Source: a virus. From it: DNA of 25,374 nt. Location of the stretch: positions 1 to 25,374 of the IMG/VR virus record IMGVR_UViG_3300037325_000094. One strand, given 5' to 3'. This document shows positions 8,319 to 15,971 of this stretch, piece by piece. The stretch's first letter is position 1. Each line of letters opens with the position of its first letter. The position numbers were made by a program, and so were the translations under genes. The notes under the pieces are model-generated. The model had not been told where the DNA came from, searched no databases, and saw only the letters and a list, made by a program, of their open reading frames with translations.

Positions 8319-8624
8319 ATGAAATTCAAACAAGGCGACACTTTCGACTACTCCGGCCCCGCCGAGGTCCTGGACGCCGCAGGCGCGCCGGTTGACCTGA
8401 CGGGCTGGACTGTAGCCTCCCATGTTCGGTTTCCCGACAAGGGCAGCAAGTTCATCCTGACCGCGACTTGGGTCGGCGCGAACGTCCGGCTCCGCTCGAC
8501 GGAAACCCTGTCTTGGCCCATCGGGATCGCGGAGATCGACGTGGAGTTCACGTCTCCCGCAGGCGATGTCGTCTCGACCGAAACCGTTCGCTTCGAGGTC
8601 ACGGCGGACCTGACCAGTGCTTAA
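8319..8624 (+). CDS. BppU-like N-terminal domain / tail fibre accessory protein
   Basis: 101 aa, all beta. The pattern QGDTFDYSGPAEVLDAAGAP, then DLTGWTVASHVRF, WPIGIAEIDVEF and VVSTETVRFEV is typical of small Ig-like proteins related to the BppU/DUF2479 N-terminal domain that link fibres to the baseplate or tail tip. It is followed, with an 8-nt overlap, by a collagen-motif protein and then large fibre genes. Translation may be controlled by the hairpin at its start. Role: probable connector or small tip protein; the exact partner is unknown. Confidence 0.7.
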   Translation: MKFKQGDTFDYSGPAEVLDAAGAPVDLTGWTVASHVRFPDKGSKFILTATWVGANVRLRSTETLSWPIGIAEIDVEFTSPAGDVVSTETVRFEVTADLTSA

Positions 8625-8964
8625 CCTTGTCCCCCGATACCGCGCTGGGCGGCTAGACCTGAAGCCCACCACGGGCAAGGGAACCCTGGCGTTCGTCAAG
8701 GGGTCCGCCGCGTTGAAGCTGTCCCTGACGCCCTTCTTCCAGGGTGACCCAGGACCCCCCGGCCCCTCCGGCGCAGGCTACGTTCACTCCGAACCGCTCC
8801 CGGCTTCGGTCTGGACCGTGAACCACAATCTCGGATTCTGGCCGAACGTCTACGTCCTGGACACCAACGGCGACGAATGTGAAGGGGACGTGGACAACGT
8901 ATCCCAGACCAGCCTGACTATCACCTTCTCCGCGCCCTTCGCTGGGATCGCCCGACTGACTTGA
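8617..8964 (+). CDS. short tail-tip protein with collagen-like segment
   Basis: 115 aa from a GTG start overlapping the end of the previous gene. A basic N-terminal part is followed by a short collagen-like Gly-X-Y segment (GDPGPPGPSGAG) and a C-terminal beta domain with VWTVNHNLGFWPNVYVLD and FSAPFAGIARL, a module common in phage tail and fibre proteins. The Gly-X-Y repeats suggest trimerisation. The protein probably forms part of the fibre or its attachment. The GTG start is supported by the overlap. Confidence 0.75.
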   Translation: MLNLVPRYRAGRLDLKPTTGKGTLAFVKGSAALKLSLTPFFQGDPGPPGPSGAGYVHSEPLPASVWTVNHNLGFWPNVYVLDTNGDECEGDVDNVSQTSLTITFSAPFAGIARLT

Positions 8965-8977
8965 AAGGATCAATCCC

Positions 8978-10000
8978 ATGTCGAAGAAAATTCTCCAGAG
9001 CTACGACTTCGCAGGCAACCAGATCATCGACGCGCGGCTGGAGAACCTGGCCGGTTTCCCCACGGCGGGAAAGGCGGGCCGGTTTGTCCTGAACACCACG
9101 ACCTCCCTTGTCGGCTTCGACAACGGGACGGTGTTCCGCGTCCTGGCCCCGCTGGACTCTCCGGCCTTCACCGGCAACCCGACCGCGCCGACCCAGACGG
9201 CAGGGAACAACTCGACCCGGCTCGCCACCACGGCCTATGTGGACGCTGCGGTGACGGCGGGTTCTGTCGCAGACGGCACGGTGACGAACGTCAAGCTGGC
9301 CGATGTCCCCACCGCCACCCTGAAAGGCCGGAACGCGGCTGGCACCGGGGTTCCGACTGACCTTACCGTGGCCCAGGTGCGAACGCTCCTGGGGATCGGC
9401 GCGCTGGGTCTGAAGGCCACCGTAGCGACCGCTGACATCGACAACAGTGCCGTCACCAACGCCAAGCTGGCGAACGCTGCCGCGAACACCTTCAAGGGCA
9501 ACAACACGGGCTCCGCTGCCGCGCCCATCGACATGACCGTGGCCCAGGCCAAAACCCTTCTGGCAATCGCGCAGTCCGACGTGTCGGGCTTGGTGGTCGC
9601 TCTGGCCGCGAAAGCCGCCACGTCCCACACCCACCTTGCCGCCGATGTCACCGATCTTGCCACGGCGATCAACACCCAGATCGTCGCCTATTGGGACACC
9701 ATCGCCGGGGCCGACGCCAACGTGGATACGATCCGGGAAGTCCTGGACCTGATCTTGTCGAACACTTCGGACCTGGCGAACCAGATCAAACGGTATTCGG
9801 TGAACATCGGGAACGGTTCGCTGACGGCGTTGCCGGTCACCCACGGCTTGAACAGCCTGGACGTGACAGTGGAGGTCTTCGACAACGGGACCGGAGAGAC
9901 TGTCGGCGTCGGTGTGACCCGAACCAGCGTCAACGTGGTCACCATCGAAGCGGTTCCCGCGCCTGCGACGAACGCCCTCCGCGTCGTCGTGAAATACTAA
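8978..10000 (+). CDS. tail fibre protein (proximal or short fibre)
   Basis: 340 aa, rich in Ala, Thr, Val and Asn. It contains AFTGNPTAPTQTAGNNSTRL and ATTAYVD, typical of phage fibre stalks, and two similar ~45-residue repeats (VTNVKLADVP...LTVAQVRTLLGI and VTNAKLANAA...MTVAQAKTLLAI). The C-terminal ~90 residues (VTHGLNSLDVTVEVFDN to ALRVVVKY) form a beta module found at many fibre ends. AAAGGA precedes the ATG. It lies just before a second, larger fibre gene, so the two may form one fibre or its stalk and tip. Confidence 0.82.
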   Translation: MSKKILQSYDFAGNQIIDARLENLAGFPTAGKAGRFVLNTTTSLVGFDNGTVFRVLAPLDSPAFTGNPTAPTQTAGNNSTRLATTAYVDAAVTAGSVADGTVTNVKLADVPTATLKGRNAAGTGVPTDLTVAQVRTLLGIGALGLKATVATADIDNSAVTNAKLANAAANTFKGNNTGSAAAPIDMTVAQAKTLLAIAQSDVSGLVVALAAKAATSHTHLAADVTDLATAINTQIVAYWDTIAGADANVDTIREVLDLILSNTSDLANQIKRYSVNIGNGSLTALPVTHGLNSLDVTVEVFDNGTGETVGVGVTRTSVNVVTIEAVPAPATNALRVVVKY

Positions 10001-10010
10001 GGGGTCCGCC

Positions 10011-11981
10011 ATGCCGCGCCGCTATCTTGTCGATCTGATCGGGCGTTACCTGGGCTTGGGTGGCGCGACTGGCGACGCCACGAACCCTCTTAGCGTCCGG
10101 GGGACCGGCGCATTGTTCGACGGAAACACGACCGGCCACCAGGTCAGGATTAACAAGTCCACCCTGGGCCAGACGGCGAGCTTCCTCTTCCAGCAGGCAT
10201 ACAGCGGGCGGGCCGAGTTCGGAAATCTTGGCGACAACGACTTCACCCTGAAGACATCGGCCAACGGCTCGACGTGGAACGATGCCTTCACCGTGGCCGC
10301 AGCGACCGGCGTGACCGACTTCAAGCAAGCTCCGGCATACCTGGGCCAGCCCCTCTACCACACCGGCAGCTTCGCCATCGCCAACTATGCGGCGCTGACC
10401 GGGGCGACGTTCTCCGGCGACGTGGTGGCCCCGAACCTGGTTCGGAACAACGCCAACAACAACCTGGGACAGTTCCTCCTGGAGACCCCGAACGGCCATC
10501 ACGGCGGCTACGGGAACTCGAACGGCGGCGGCACCGCCTGGGGCGCGGACATCTGGGGCCTGGGATCGAACCACCTGGGCGCGGGCTTTGGGGCGCTCTA
10601 CGCGCTGGGGTCCTACGGCTTGGCATGGCTGCGGGTGACAAACGCCGGGACGCTCGCGGACGCGGGCGAAGGTCTCTACGTCCGCCGCAACAGTGTGACC
10701 ATCGCAGCTTTCGGGCACATCGGAGCCTACTTCGGCCTGAAGCTGAAGGTGATCGGGGACTCCCTTCTCGCCAACGTCGGGATCGGCGGGGCCACGCCAG
10801 ACGCTACGAACCGGCTGTCCGTCAACACGCCCGCCGTGTTGCTGAACAACGCGGGCACCAGCATCGACATGAAATTCAACAAGAACCTGGAGGCAAACGA
10901 CGCGGCGCTGACGTTCCAGCAGGGCTTCACAACCCAGGCGCTTATGGGCCTCCTGGGCAGCAACGACTGGACCCTGAAGGTCGGTCCCAGCTTCCTTACC
11001 GCGATCACCGTCAACCGGACGACCGGCGCGGTCTCTATGCCCAATACCACGATCACCGCTACGCCTGCCGGGGTAGATAACGAAGTCCAATATCGGAACG
11101 GTTCGTCTCTGGGCGCGGCTTCTATGGTGCGGATTGGCGCGGCGGGGAACCTTCTCCTGGGGAGCAACAGCGCCCAGCCGACCTTGCCCCCGGACGACTA
11201 CCTCCAGTTCTACGCTCGCCGCAGGGCCGGTGCAGACTGGCCGGAAATCCAACGCCCGAACGGACGGGAGATTCCCCTGGGGCCGCACATGGGCCTTAAC
11301 CGCGTCGCCTGGTGGGCACCTTCGGTCAGCACCACGGTCATCGTCAACGGAATCCCCCGAACCGCCGTGGGCACCGTAGCGACGCCCGCTTTGGCCGCGA
11401 CGAACCTGTCCACGTCGATCCGGCGCTGGAGGGTTACTTCCGCCATCACGGCGAGCGCAATGGCCGACGAACGCTCCGCCGTAACCTCTTGCTGGCGGGG
11501 CAACGCCGCTGGCCTGGGTGGGTTCACTTATACGAACCGTATCTCCCTGGTGACGCTCCAGCCGCTCGCCGTGGCCTACTTCGGCCTCTTGGCGTCGGTA
11601 GCTGCCCTGGCGGGCACCCAGACGGTCGCGGCCTTGGTCAACTGCATCGGGTTCGGGTTCACCAACGGCACCGACACCAACTGGAATTTGATCTTCAACG
11701 ACGCCAGCGGCACAACGACCCAAACAAACCTGGGGGCCAGCTTCCCGGTCAATAACACGACGAACGTCTACTCGATCATCATCTACGCGCCGCCGAACGG
11801 CACGTCGGTCTGGGTCCGCATGGTCAACGAAACGACCGGCGCAGTCTTCGAACAAGAACTGACGACGAACATCCCGACGAACACTACGTTCCTTTCTGTC
11901 AGGAACTTCATGCACAACGGCGGAGAGACGGCGGCGGTGGCCTACGATTGCTCCGGCGTGTATCTCGAAACCGATTACTGA
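10011..11981 (+). CDS. large tail fibre / receptor-binding protein with duplicated module
   Basis: 656 aa. Two related ~95-residue modules are visible: one near the N-terminus (LGGATGDATNPLSV, SFLFQQAYSGRAEFGNLGDN, DFTLK) and one in the middle (IGGATPDATNRLSV, ALTFQQGFTTQALMGLLGSN, DWTLK), each followed by a short helix-like stretch. Such repeats are typical of prophage tail-fibre shafts. The last ~270 residues, from YLQFYARRRAGADWPEIQRP onward, form a distinct beta domain common in marine and GTA-related phages (NCIGFGF, NLIFNDASG) and probably bind the receptor. AAGGGG precedes the ATG. It is the largest fibre in the window. Confidence 0.82.
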   Translation: MPRRYLVDLIGRYLGLGGATGDATNPLSVRGTGALFDGNTTGHQVRINKSTLGQTASFLFQQAYSGRAEFGNLGDNDFTLKTSANGSTWNDAFTVAAATGVTDFKQAPAYLGQPLYHTGSFAIANYAALTGATFSGDVVAPNLVRNNANNNLGQFLLETPNGHHGGYGNSNGGGTAWGADIWGLGSNHLGAGFGALYALGSYGLAWLRVTNAGTLADAGEGLYVRRNSVTIAAFGHIGAYFGLKLKVIGDSLLANVGIGGATPDATNRLSVNTPAVLLNNAGTSIDMKFNKNLEANDAALTFQQGFTTQALMGLLGSNDWTLKVGPSFLTAITVNRTTGAVSMPNTTITATPAGVDNEVQYRNGSSLGAASMVRIGAAGNLLLGSNSAQPTLPPDDYLQFYARRRAGADWPEIQRPNGREIPLGPHMGLNRVAWWAPSVSTTVIVNGIPRTAVGTVATPALAATNLSTSIRRWRVTSAITASAMADERSAVTSCWRGNAAGLGGFTYTNRISLVTLQPLAVAYFGLLASVAALAGTQTVAALVNCIGFGFTNGTDTNWNLIFNDASGTTTQTNLGASFPVNNTTNVYSIIIYAPPNGTSVWVRMVNETTGAVFEQELTTNIPTNTTFLSVRNFMHNGGETAAVAYDCSGVYLETDY

Positions 11982-11992
11982 AGGAGAAGTCC

Positions 11993-12250
11993 ATGTCGAG
12001 CATGGTCGCAACGAACACCTGGGCCGGACCGATTCCCTTGGACGGGGCAAAGCTGGTTCAGGTCAGGGACGGAGGGCCTATCCTGGTCTGCGTCGAAGAG
12101 CCGGAAGATGTCAACGACGGCTTTCTGATCCCGGAAGGTGGGCACCACGTCTTCACGGGGTCCCCCCTCTACAACTCGATCTGGATCAGATCGCGCCGGA
12201 CAAACATCGACGCGGATGTCTACATCGGCGGCACGACCATCCAGGGTTAG
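11993..12250 (+). CDS. small beta-rich protein at end of late operon, unknown function
   Basis: 85 aa with a beta-sandwich-like pattern (TWAGPIPLDGAKLVQV, IWIRSRRTNIDADVYIGG). A good ribosome site (AAGGAG) starts right at the end of the fibre gene, 6-7 nt before the ATG; an earlier in-frame ATG lies inside the fibre gene and is not favoured. It is the last gene of the late arm. Proteins of this size and position are sometimes decoration or tail-tip proteins, but nothing in the sequence proves this. Its stop overlaps that of the converging gene. Confidence 0.68.
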   Translation: MSSMVATNTWAGPIPLDGAKLVQVRDGGPILVCVEEPEDVNDGFLIPEGGHHVFTGSPLYNSIWIRSRRTNIDADVYIGGTTIQG

Positions 12251-12257
12251 ACCCTGG
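12241..12257. terminator. convergent palindrome overlapping both stop codons
   Basis: CCAGGGT-TAG-ACCCTGG is a perfect 7-bp inverted repeat with a 3-nt centre. It contains the stop codons of the + strand gene (TAG 12248-12250) and of the - strand gene (TAA read on the - strand, 12247-12249). It marks the meeting point of the late and early arms. No U-tract follows on either side, so termination by this element alone is uncertain. Confidence 0.45.
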
Positions 12258-13017
12258 TGAGTTCCGGGGGGAGCTTCACGCCGAAGTCCTCCTGGGCCTC
12301 TTCCGCCCGACGAATTCCCCGCAGCACGGTAGAGGGCGCGACGTGGCTTCGACGCGCGATCTCCCGCATGGACACGCCGTCCTTAGCGTGGGCTTTCCAC
12401 CATTCCATATCCCGGTTCGCCTGGACTTCTGTCCCCGCGAAGATCAGCCGGTAGCCTTCACCCCAGACGTTTTCGATCCTGAACCCGGCCTTCTCGATCT
12501 TAGGCCGCAGCTTGCATACGAACACGTCGATGATCTTGGCGTCGGGAACCTTGTCAATTTCATGCGCGTCGTAGAGCCTGTTCAGGATGGTGTCCCTCCG
12601 AACGACTTCCCCCTTCGACCGCTGAAGGATCAGAAACAGTTTGGCTTCCTTCTGGGTGGCGTAGAACCGCTGCATGACCTCCGACTGTTCGGGGATCGAG
12701 TCCCCCGTCAGATAGTCTACCGTTGCCTTCAGGTCTTCGATGTCCGGGGACTCTTCGAGGTCCCGCCAGAACAGGCCCTCCGTCTCTTCCAGCGCGAACA
12801 ACAGGACGCTAAGGATCGCTTTGGCAGACCGCGCGGGCCAGCCCATCTTCTCTTCCATGACCTCCAGGGGGGTCTCCAAGATGATGACCTCCCGCAAGAT
12901 GCGGAAGATCGTCGGGCTGACGTTGAAGGAGTTCGGAGATTGGAAGAACTTGAACGCCGTCAGCGTTTGCTGTTCGGTCAGGAACTTTATTGCGCGGAGC
13001 CGGTGGACGTTCTGCAT
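12247..13017 (-). CDS. transcription regulator with CtrA/PhoB-type winged helix and C-terminal helix-turn-helix
   Basis: 256 aa, no receiver domain. Residues ~121-192 are a PhoB/OmpR-type winged helix closest in pattern to the DNA-binding domain of CtrA: GEVVRRDTILNRLYD, then KIIDVFVCKLRPKIEKAGFR and IENVWGEGYRL, against the CtrA pattern KIIDVFICKLR followed by IETVWGRGY. Residues ~215-238 (GVSMREIARRSHVAPSTVLR) form a second helix-turn-helix. The N-terminal ~80 residues are helical and may hold another DNA-binding or dimerisation domain. AGAGG lies 5 nt before the ATG. It is the distal gene of the early arm, next to the late genes. Without a phospho-acceptor it would act constitutively: a phage switch, or a competitor of host CtrA sites (inference). 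Confidence 0.82.
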   Translation of the reverse strand: MQNVHRLRAIKFLTEQQTLTAFKFFQSPNSFNVSPTIFRILREVIILETPLEVMEEKMGWPARSAKAILSVLLFALEETEGLFWRDLEESPDIEDLKATVDYLTGDSIPEQSEVMQRFYATQKEAKLFLILQRSKGEVVRRDTILNRLYDAHEIDKVPDAKIIDVFVCKLRPKIEKAGFRIENVWGEGYRLIFAGTEVQANRDMEWWKAHAKDGVSMREIARRSHVAPSTVLRGIRRAEEAQEDFGVKLPPELTRV

Positions 13018-13041
13018 AGGGGCCTCTGGGTGAAGGGATTC

Positions 13042-13269
13042 TTAACCCAGGAGTTTCCGCGCTCGCTCCAGTGGCGTCAAGGTCGAACCGGAACAATCTG
13101 GGCAAGAGTGCCACCAGCCGCCTTGTTTGTCCGGCTTGACAACCCAGGAGTCCGCTTTCGCGGCGGCAAGGAGCGCCGGGAATTCGTGCTGGTCGAACTT
13201 GTCGTCGCCGTAGGTGTCCCCGCAGTCATCGCAGACCATGCGGACAGAGGTCCCGCGCCGGTCGATCAT
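13042..13269 (-). CDS. small zinc-ribbon protein
   Basis: 75 aa with two CxxC pairs, CDDC near residue 13 and CPDC near residue 56, which should bind one zinc ion. It starts by overlapping the stop of the preceding gene (ATGA). Middle residues contain Trp/His (DSWVVKPDKQGGWWHSC). Role unknown: small zinc ribbons in phage early regions often bind host polymerase or other host proteins or nucleic acid, but nothing here decides between them. Confidence 0.75.
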   Translation of the reverse strand: MIDRRGTSVRMVCDDCGDTYGDDKFDQHEFPALLAAAKADSWVVKPDKQGGWWHSCPDCSGSTLTPLERARKLLG

Positions 13270-13760
13270 TCCACACCCCCGTCCTGCCCCAACCAGGTGC
13301 CATCGGCGCGCTGGGCGACGGCCTGACGCGGCCCTGGGGTGTATGGAAGGCCAAGAGCGGCTTCAGGCACCCCCACGGCTCGAACCAGGTCTTCCCTGGC
13401 TTGAAGCGTCGCCTTGACGATCCTGTCGATAGCCTCCGGGTTCTGGGGGAGGAACTGGATGGACGGGGTGGGGTTTTCCCGGCGAGAACGGAACAGCGGG
13501 TGGGTGGCGATCTCGCCGCCGCAGGCCATGTAGCCCGCCCCATCTGTCCAGTGGTCCGCGTGGGTCGGGTTCGACTTGATCCGCGCCACCTTCAGCAGCG
13601 TCATCATGGCCCCGACATCGTGGGGCGAAACCGTTCGTCCGAGGTAGGTGGACCAGAACTCCGCGATAGTGCCGAAGTTTTCCTCCATTTCCCCGTGATC
13701 GGCGGCACGGTCCACGGTGACGTGGCCTTTGGCGGTATCGAGAATTTCAGCACGGTTCAT
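13266..13760 (-). CDS. DUF6378-like phage protein
   Basis: 164 aa. The pattern NRAEILDTAKGHVTVDRAAD, HGEMEENFGTIAEFW, DVGAMMTLLKVARIKSNP and HADHWTDGAGYMACGGEIA matches the widespread phage DUF6378 family, whose function is unknown. The ATG at 13760 is chosen over a GTG one codon earlier because AAGGAG lies 7 nt before it and it overlaps the preceding stop (TGATG). The C-terminal part is Pro/Gln-rich and less conserved-looking. It may act in nucleotide or DNA metabolism, since homologues often lie among such genes. Confidence 0.85.
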   Translation of the reverse strand: MNRAEILDTAKGHVTVDRAADHGEMEENFGTIAEFWSTYLGRTVSPHDVGAMMTLLKVARIKSNPTHADHWTDGAGYMACGGEIATHPLFRSRRENPTPSIQFLPQNPEAIDRIVKATLQAREDLVRAVGVPEAALGLPYTPGPRQAVAQRADGTWLGQDGGVE

Positions 13761-14380
13761 CACAGGACTCCTTCGATGTCGGGGTGGTAGGTGGCAGCGG
13801 GTGGCCGGTTGCCCACATAGACGGGGCCTGCGGCGTGGTCAGCGTCGAACAGATACCAGGCGGCGTTATCCTTGCCGGTGTTCTCGGAGCCTTCGATCCA
13901 CTTCACCCTGCCGACGGAGACAATCTTGACGCAATGCGGCTCTAGTTCGCGGAAATAGACGTTGTGCATGAAGTCTGCGGCCAGCAGCATCCAAGTCGGC
14001 CTGAAGCGCATAAGGTGGGCTATGATGCCGACCGACGGCCAACCGTCCGGGGTGCCTTGGGGGCGGCTCTTGACCGGCATGGGCCACGGGGGATTGGAGA
14101 TCACCGCGTCGCAGCCGTCGAAGTCCTCTTCCCGAAGCATTTCCACCGGCCAGGTTCCAGCGCGCCCGATCATGTCCCCCTGCGGCTCCAGGTCCCAGGA
14201 TCGCGGACAAGACCATCCACGGGCCTCCAGGACCCGGATGATCGCGCCGTCCCCGCACATCGGCTCTGCGAACGTGCGGATGTCCTGGATGTGGGGGATA
14301 AGCCGCAGGATCGGCGGCGGCGGCGTGGCATAATAATCTCGATCCCGGCGCTCGAACTGGCCGTCGCTTCGTTTTGCCAT
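13760..14380 (-). CDS. DNA methyltransferase-like protein (N6-adenine type)
   Basis: 206 aa. It begins with a DYYATPPPP segment seen in phage adenine methyltransferases, has an AdoMet-binding motif EPMCGDGAI (residues 39-47) and the catalytic-type motif NPPW (96-99). The motif order and size fit a stand-alone Dam-like or ParB-associated phage methyltransferase. No restriction partner is nearby, so it more likely protects phage DNA or alters regulation than belongs to a restriction-modification pair. GGAG precedes the ATG by about 8 nt. The target sequence cannot be read from the protein. Some members of this group are inactive, so activity is inferred from intact motifs. Confidence 0.8.
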   Translation of the reverse strand: MAKRSDGQFERRDRDYYATPPPPILRLIPHIQDIRTFAEPMCGDGAIIRVLEARGWSCPRSWDLEPQGDMIGRAGTWPVEMLREEDFDGCDAVISNPPWPMPVKSRPQGTPDGWPSVGIIAHLMRFRPTWMLLAADFMHNVYFRELEPHCVKIVSVGRVKWIEGSENTGKDNAAWYLFDADHAAGPVYVGNRPPAATYHPDIEGVL

Positions 14381-14569
14381 CTAGTAGGCTCCCGTGCATC
14401 GCGGGCAGTCCGCGATCTCTTGCTCTTCGTCGTATCGGGCCAGGACCTTTATCGGTTCACGTCCAGCGAAAGCGCCTTCGATAGTCTGGTGTTCGATATA
14501 GACCGGCACCTTGACGGTGAAGGTCTTTAGGGGTGCGCCGCAGCGTCCGCATCGTGGGTCTTCGGTCAT
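14381..14569 (-). CDS. small zinc-ribbon protein
   Basis: 62 aa. Two cysteine pairs, CGRCG near the N-terminus and CPRC near the C-terminus, should form a single zinc ribbon; the middle has an acidic stretch (RYDEEQEIAD). It ends directly before the methyltransferase start and begins by overlapping the stop of the upstream gene (ATGA). Function unknown. Confidence 0.73.
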   Translation of the reverse strand: MTEDPRCGRCGAPLKTFTVKVPVYIEHQTIEGAFAGREPIKVLARYDEEQEIADCPRCTGAY

Positions 14570-14901
14570 AGGATGTCCTCCACTTCGTCATCGTCGTCTG
14601 CGGGCACCTTGGCGGGACCCATGATGTCATCTTCGTCGTCCAGTTCCCCGAAGACTTCTGCGAACTGCGGCCCCAGGATGCCGGACCAGGGCAGGCCCCA
14701 TCCGGGATGCAAGGCCCCCCTGACCGCCTCCACAACGTCATCCTTGATCGAGACCGTGTAGGCGGAGGTCCCAGGGCGCTTGTAACTGGCCTGGAACTTG
14801 CCGTCGGTGGTAGCCCCGATAGACAAGTGTTGCAGCAGCCCACGGGCCGCAAGGACGGTCAGAAGATCGTCCAGGGTCAGGGGGAACTTGTCAGTCGCCA
14901 T
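14566..14901 (-). CDS. unknown early protein with acidic DDIMGPA motif and acidic tail
   Basis: 111 aa. No known family is recognised. The body is mixed alpha/beta. The last ~25 residues are strongly acidic, contain DDEDDIMGPAK and end in DEVEDIL. A nearly identical DDDIMGPA lies at the N-terminus of the next upstream gene product, and a similar acidic EEDIL end occurs in the one before that. The start overlaps the upstream stop by 11 nt. The tail recalls acidic partner-binding tails such as that of SSB, but this is only a resemblance. Confidence 0.7.
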   Translation of the reverse strand: MATDKFPLTLDDLLTVLAARGLLQHLSIGATTDGKFQASYKRPGTSAYTVSIKDDVVEAVRGALHPGWGLPWSGILGPQFAEVFGELDDEDDIMGPAKVPADDDDEVEDIL

Positions 14902-15184
14902 CTGGAAGCATCCCCAAGCTGGAGAGGTAGAGTTCGAAGACCGCTTCTTCCTCCGCCACTTCGTCCTTGTTCCGCTTCCGGTATGCGATCACCCGGCGCA
15001 TGACCTTGGTGTCCCAGCCTTCGGCTTTGGCCTCCGCGAAGACCTCCTTAATGTCGTCCGCTACGCCCTTCTTGTCTTCCTCCAGGCGCTCGACCCGCTC
15101 GATCAGCGATAGCAGGCGATCCCCGCCGCTATTATGGCCCGCTGCCGGACCCATGATGTCATCGTCTTCACCGCGCTTTGCCAT
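14891..15184 (-). CDS. GapR-like (DUF2312) nucleoid-associated protein
   Basis: 97 aa. Residues ~22-92 match the DUF2312/GapR family: LIERVERLEEDKKGVADDIK, then EVFAEAKAEGWDTKVMRRVI, and EEEAVFELYLSSLGM at the end. GapR of Caulobacter is a small coiled-coil protein that clamps overtwisted DNA and supports replication and topoisomerase action. The phage version carries an extra acidic N-terminus (GEDDDIMGPAAGHNSGGD). It starts at a TAATG overlap with the upstream gene. Expected role: binding AT-rich or overtwisted phage DNA, or interfering with host GapR (inference). The family match is strong; DNA binding is assumed from the family. Confidence 0.86.
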   Translation of the reverse strand: MAKRGEDDDIMGPAAGHNSGGDRLLSLIERVERLEEDKKGVADDIKEVFAEAKAEGWDTKVMRRVIAYRKRNKDEVAEEEAVFELYLSSLGMLPDGD

Positions 15185-15756
15185 TACAGGATGTCCTCTT
15201 CGTCACCGTCGTCTTCGTCGGCGGGGGCATCGCTCGACGTTTCGTCAGGCTCTTCGGTCGCAGCCGTGGGGTCGAATTCCCAGGTCAGGCCATGCTCTTC
15301 CAGGAGCGAGTCGAACTGTTTCATCGTCTCCGCCGCGACGCCTTTCACCGCCTCAATCGTCTCCCGTCGATGGACGGCAAGCTGGTGCAGGGTCTCGACC
15401 TTGATCCGCTCCAGCGGCGCGCAGGCACGGCCCGACACTTCCAGGTCGCGGAGCTTCGGGCTGGCCTTGGCGGCGGTCTTCGCCTCTTCGGCACGGCGCG
15501 CGGCCAGACCGTCCTGGATGACCTGTTGCTGCCGGTCGCGCTGGCCTGCCGTGCGGCTGTCTCCGGGACGATCCCGGACGTTCGGATCGACGGGTGCGGT
15601 CTGCCCCTCCAGCCGGAGGATCACGGCGTCGGCGTAGCGCACGGCCACGTCGGCAACCTGGGTGGGGTCGGCCACCTTCCGGTTCGGGTCCGCCAGCAGG
15701 CCCCCCAGGGCCGAAGCGGCGAACCGTTTGCGGTCTTCTTCACGATTGCTTGTCAT
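15184..15756 (-). CDS. unknown helical early protein with acidic C-terminus
   Basis: 190 aa from the ATG at 15756, with GGAG 9-10 nt upstream; an ATG 15 nt earlier (15771) is an alternative. The protein is Ala/Arg/Glu-rich and largely helical, with a Gln/Arg-rich central stretch (RTAGQRDRQQQVIQDG) and an acidic tail ending DEDDGDEEDIL. No family is recognised. Its position directly upstream of the GapR-like gene and its shared acidic ending suggest it works with its neighbours. It could be a scaffold or a DNA-associated factor; unproven. Confidence 0.65.
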   Translation of the reverse strand: MTSNREEDRKRFAASALGGLLADPNRKVADPTQVADVAVRYADAVILRLEGQTAPVDPNVRDRPGDSRTAGQRDRQQQVIQDGLAARRAEEAKTAAKASPKLRDLEVSGRACAPLERIKVETLHQLAVHRRETIEAVKGVAAETMKQFDSLLEEHGLTWEFDPTAATEEPDETSSDAPADEDDGDEEDIL

Positions 15757-15970
15757 GCTCTTGGACTCCATATTGCGCCTTCAAGGCGTCGTAGGTTTTC
15801 GGGGTGCAGTAAATTATGCCGCCCGACCGGACGGCGTTCGTGTCGGTGACCGTCTCCTGCCGGTCGGTGGCATCATCGCGGATCACGGTGCCGGACACAA
15901 CGGCGGCGATGGTGGTGGACCCCCAAGGCCGGATCGGAGCGCCCAAGAGGGAGTCTTCAGGTCTCGCCAT
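15740..15970 (-). CDS. unknown small early protein
   Basis: 76 aa, mostly beta in appearance (STTIAAVVSGTVIRDDA, AVRSGGIIYCTPKTYDAL). A good ribosome site (GGGAGGG) lies 8 nt before the ATG, which comes 1 nt after the previous stop codon. Its end overlaps the next gene by 17 nt. It shows no motif I recognise. Coding is supported by spacing, ribosome site and coupling. Confidence 0.65.
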   Translation of the reverse strand: MARPEDSLLGAPIRPWGSTTIAAVVSGTVIRDDATDRQETVTDTNAVRSGGIIYCTPKTYDALKAQYGVQEHDKQS

Positions 15971-15971
15971 A

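Noticed and set aside
9939-12050. 703-codon open frame on the - strand
   Set aside because: Antisense to the fibre genes, no ribosome site or domain, typical shadow composition.
12343-13326. 327-codon open frame on the + strand
   Set aside because: Antisense to the CtrA-like regulator, the zinc-ribbon gene and the 3' end of the DUF6378-like gene; shadow composition.
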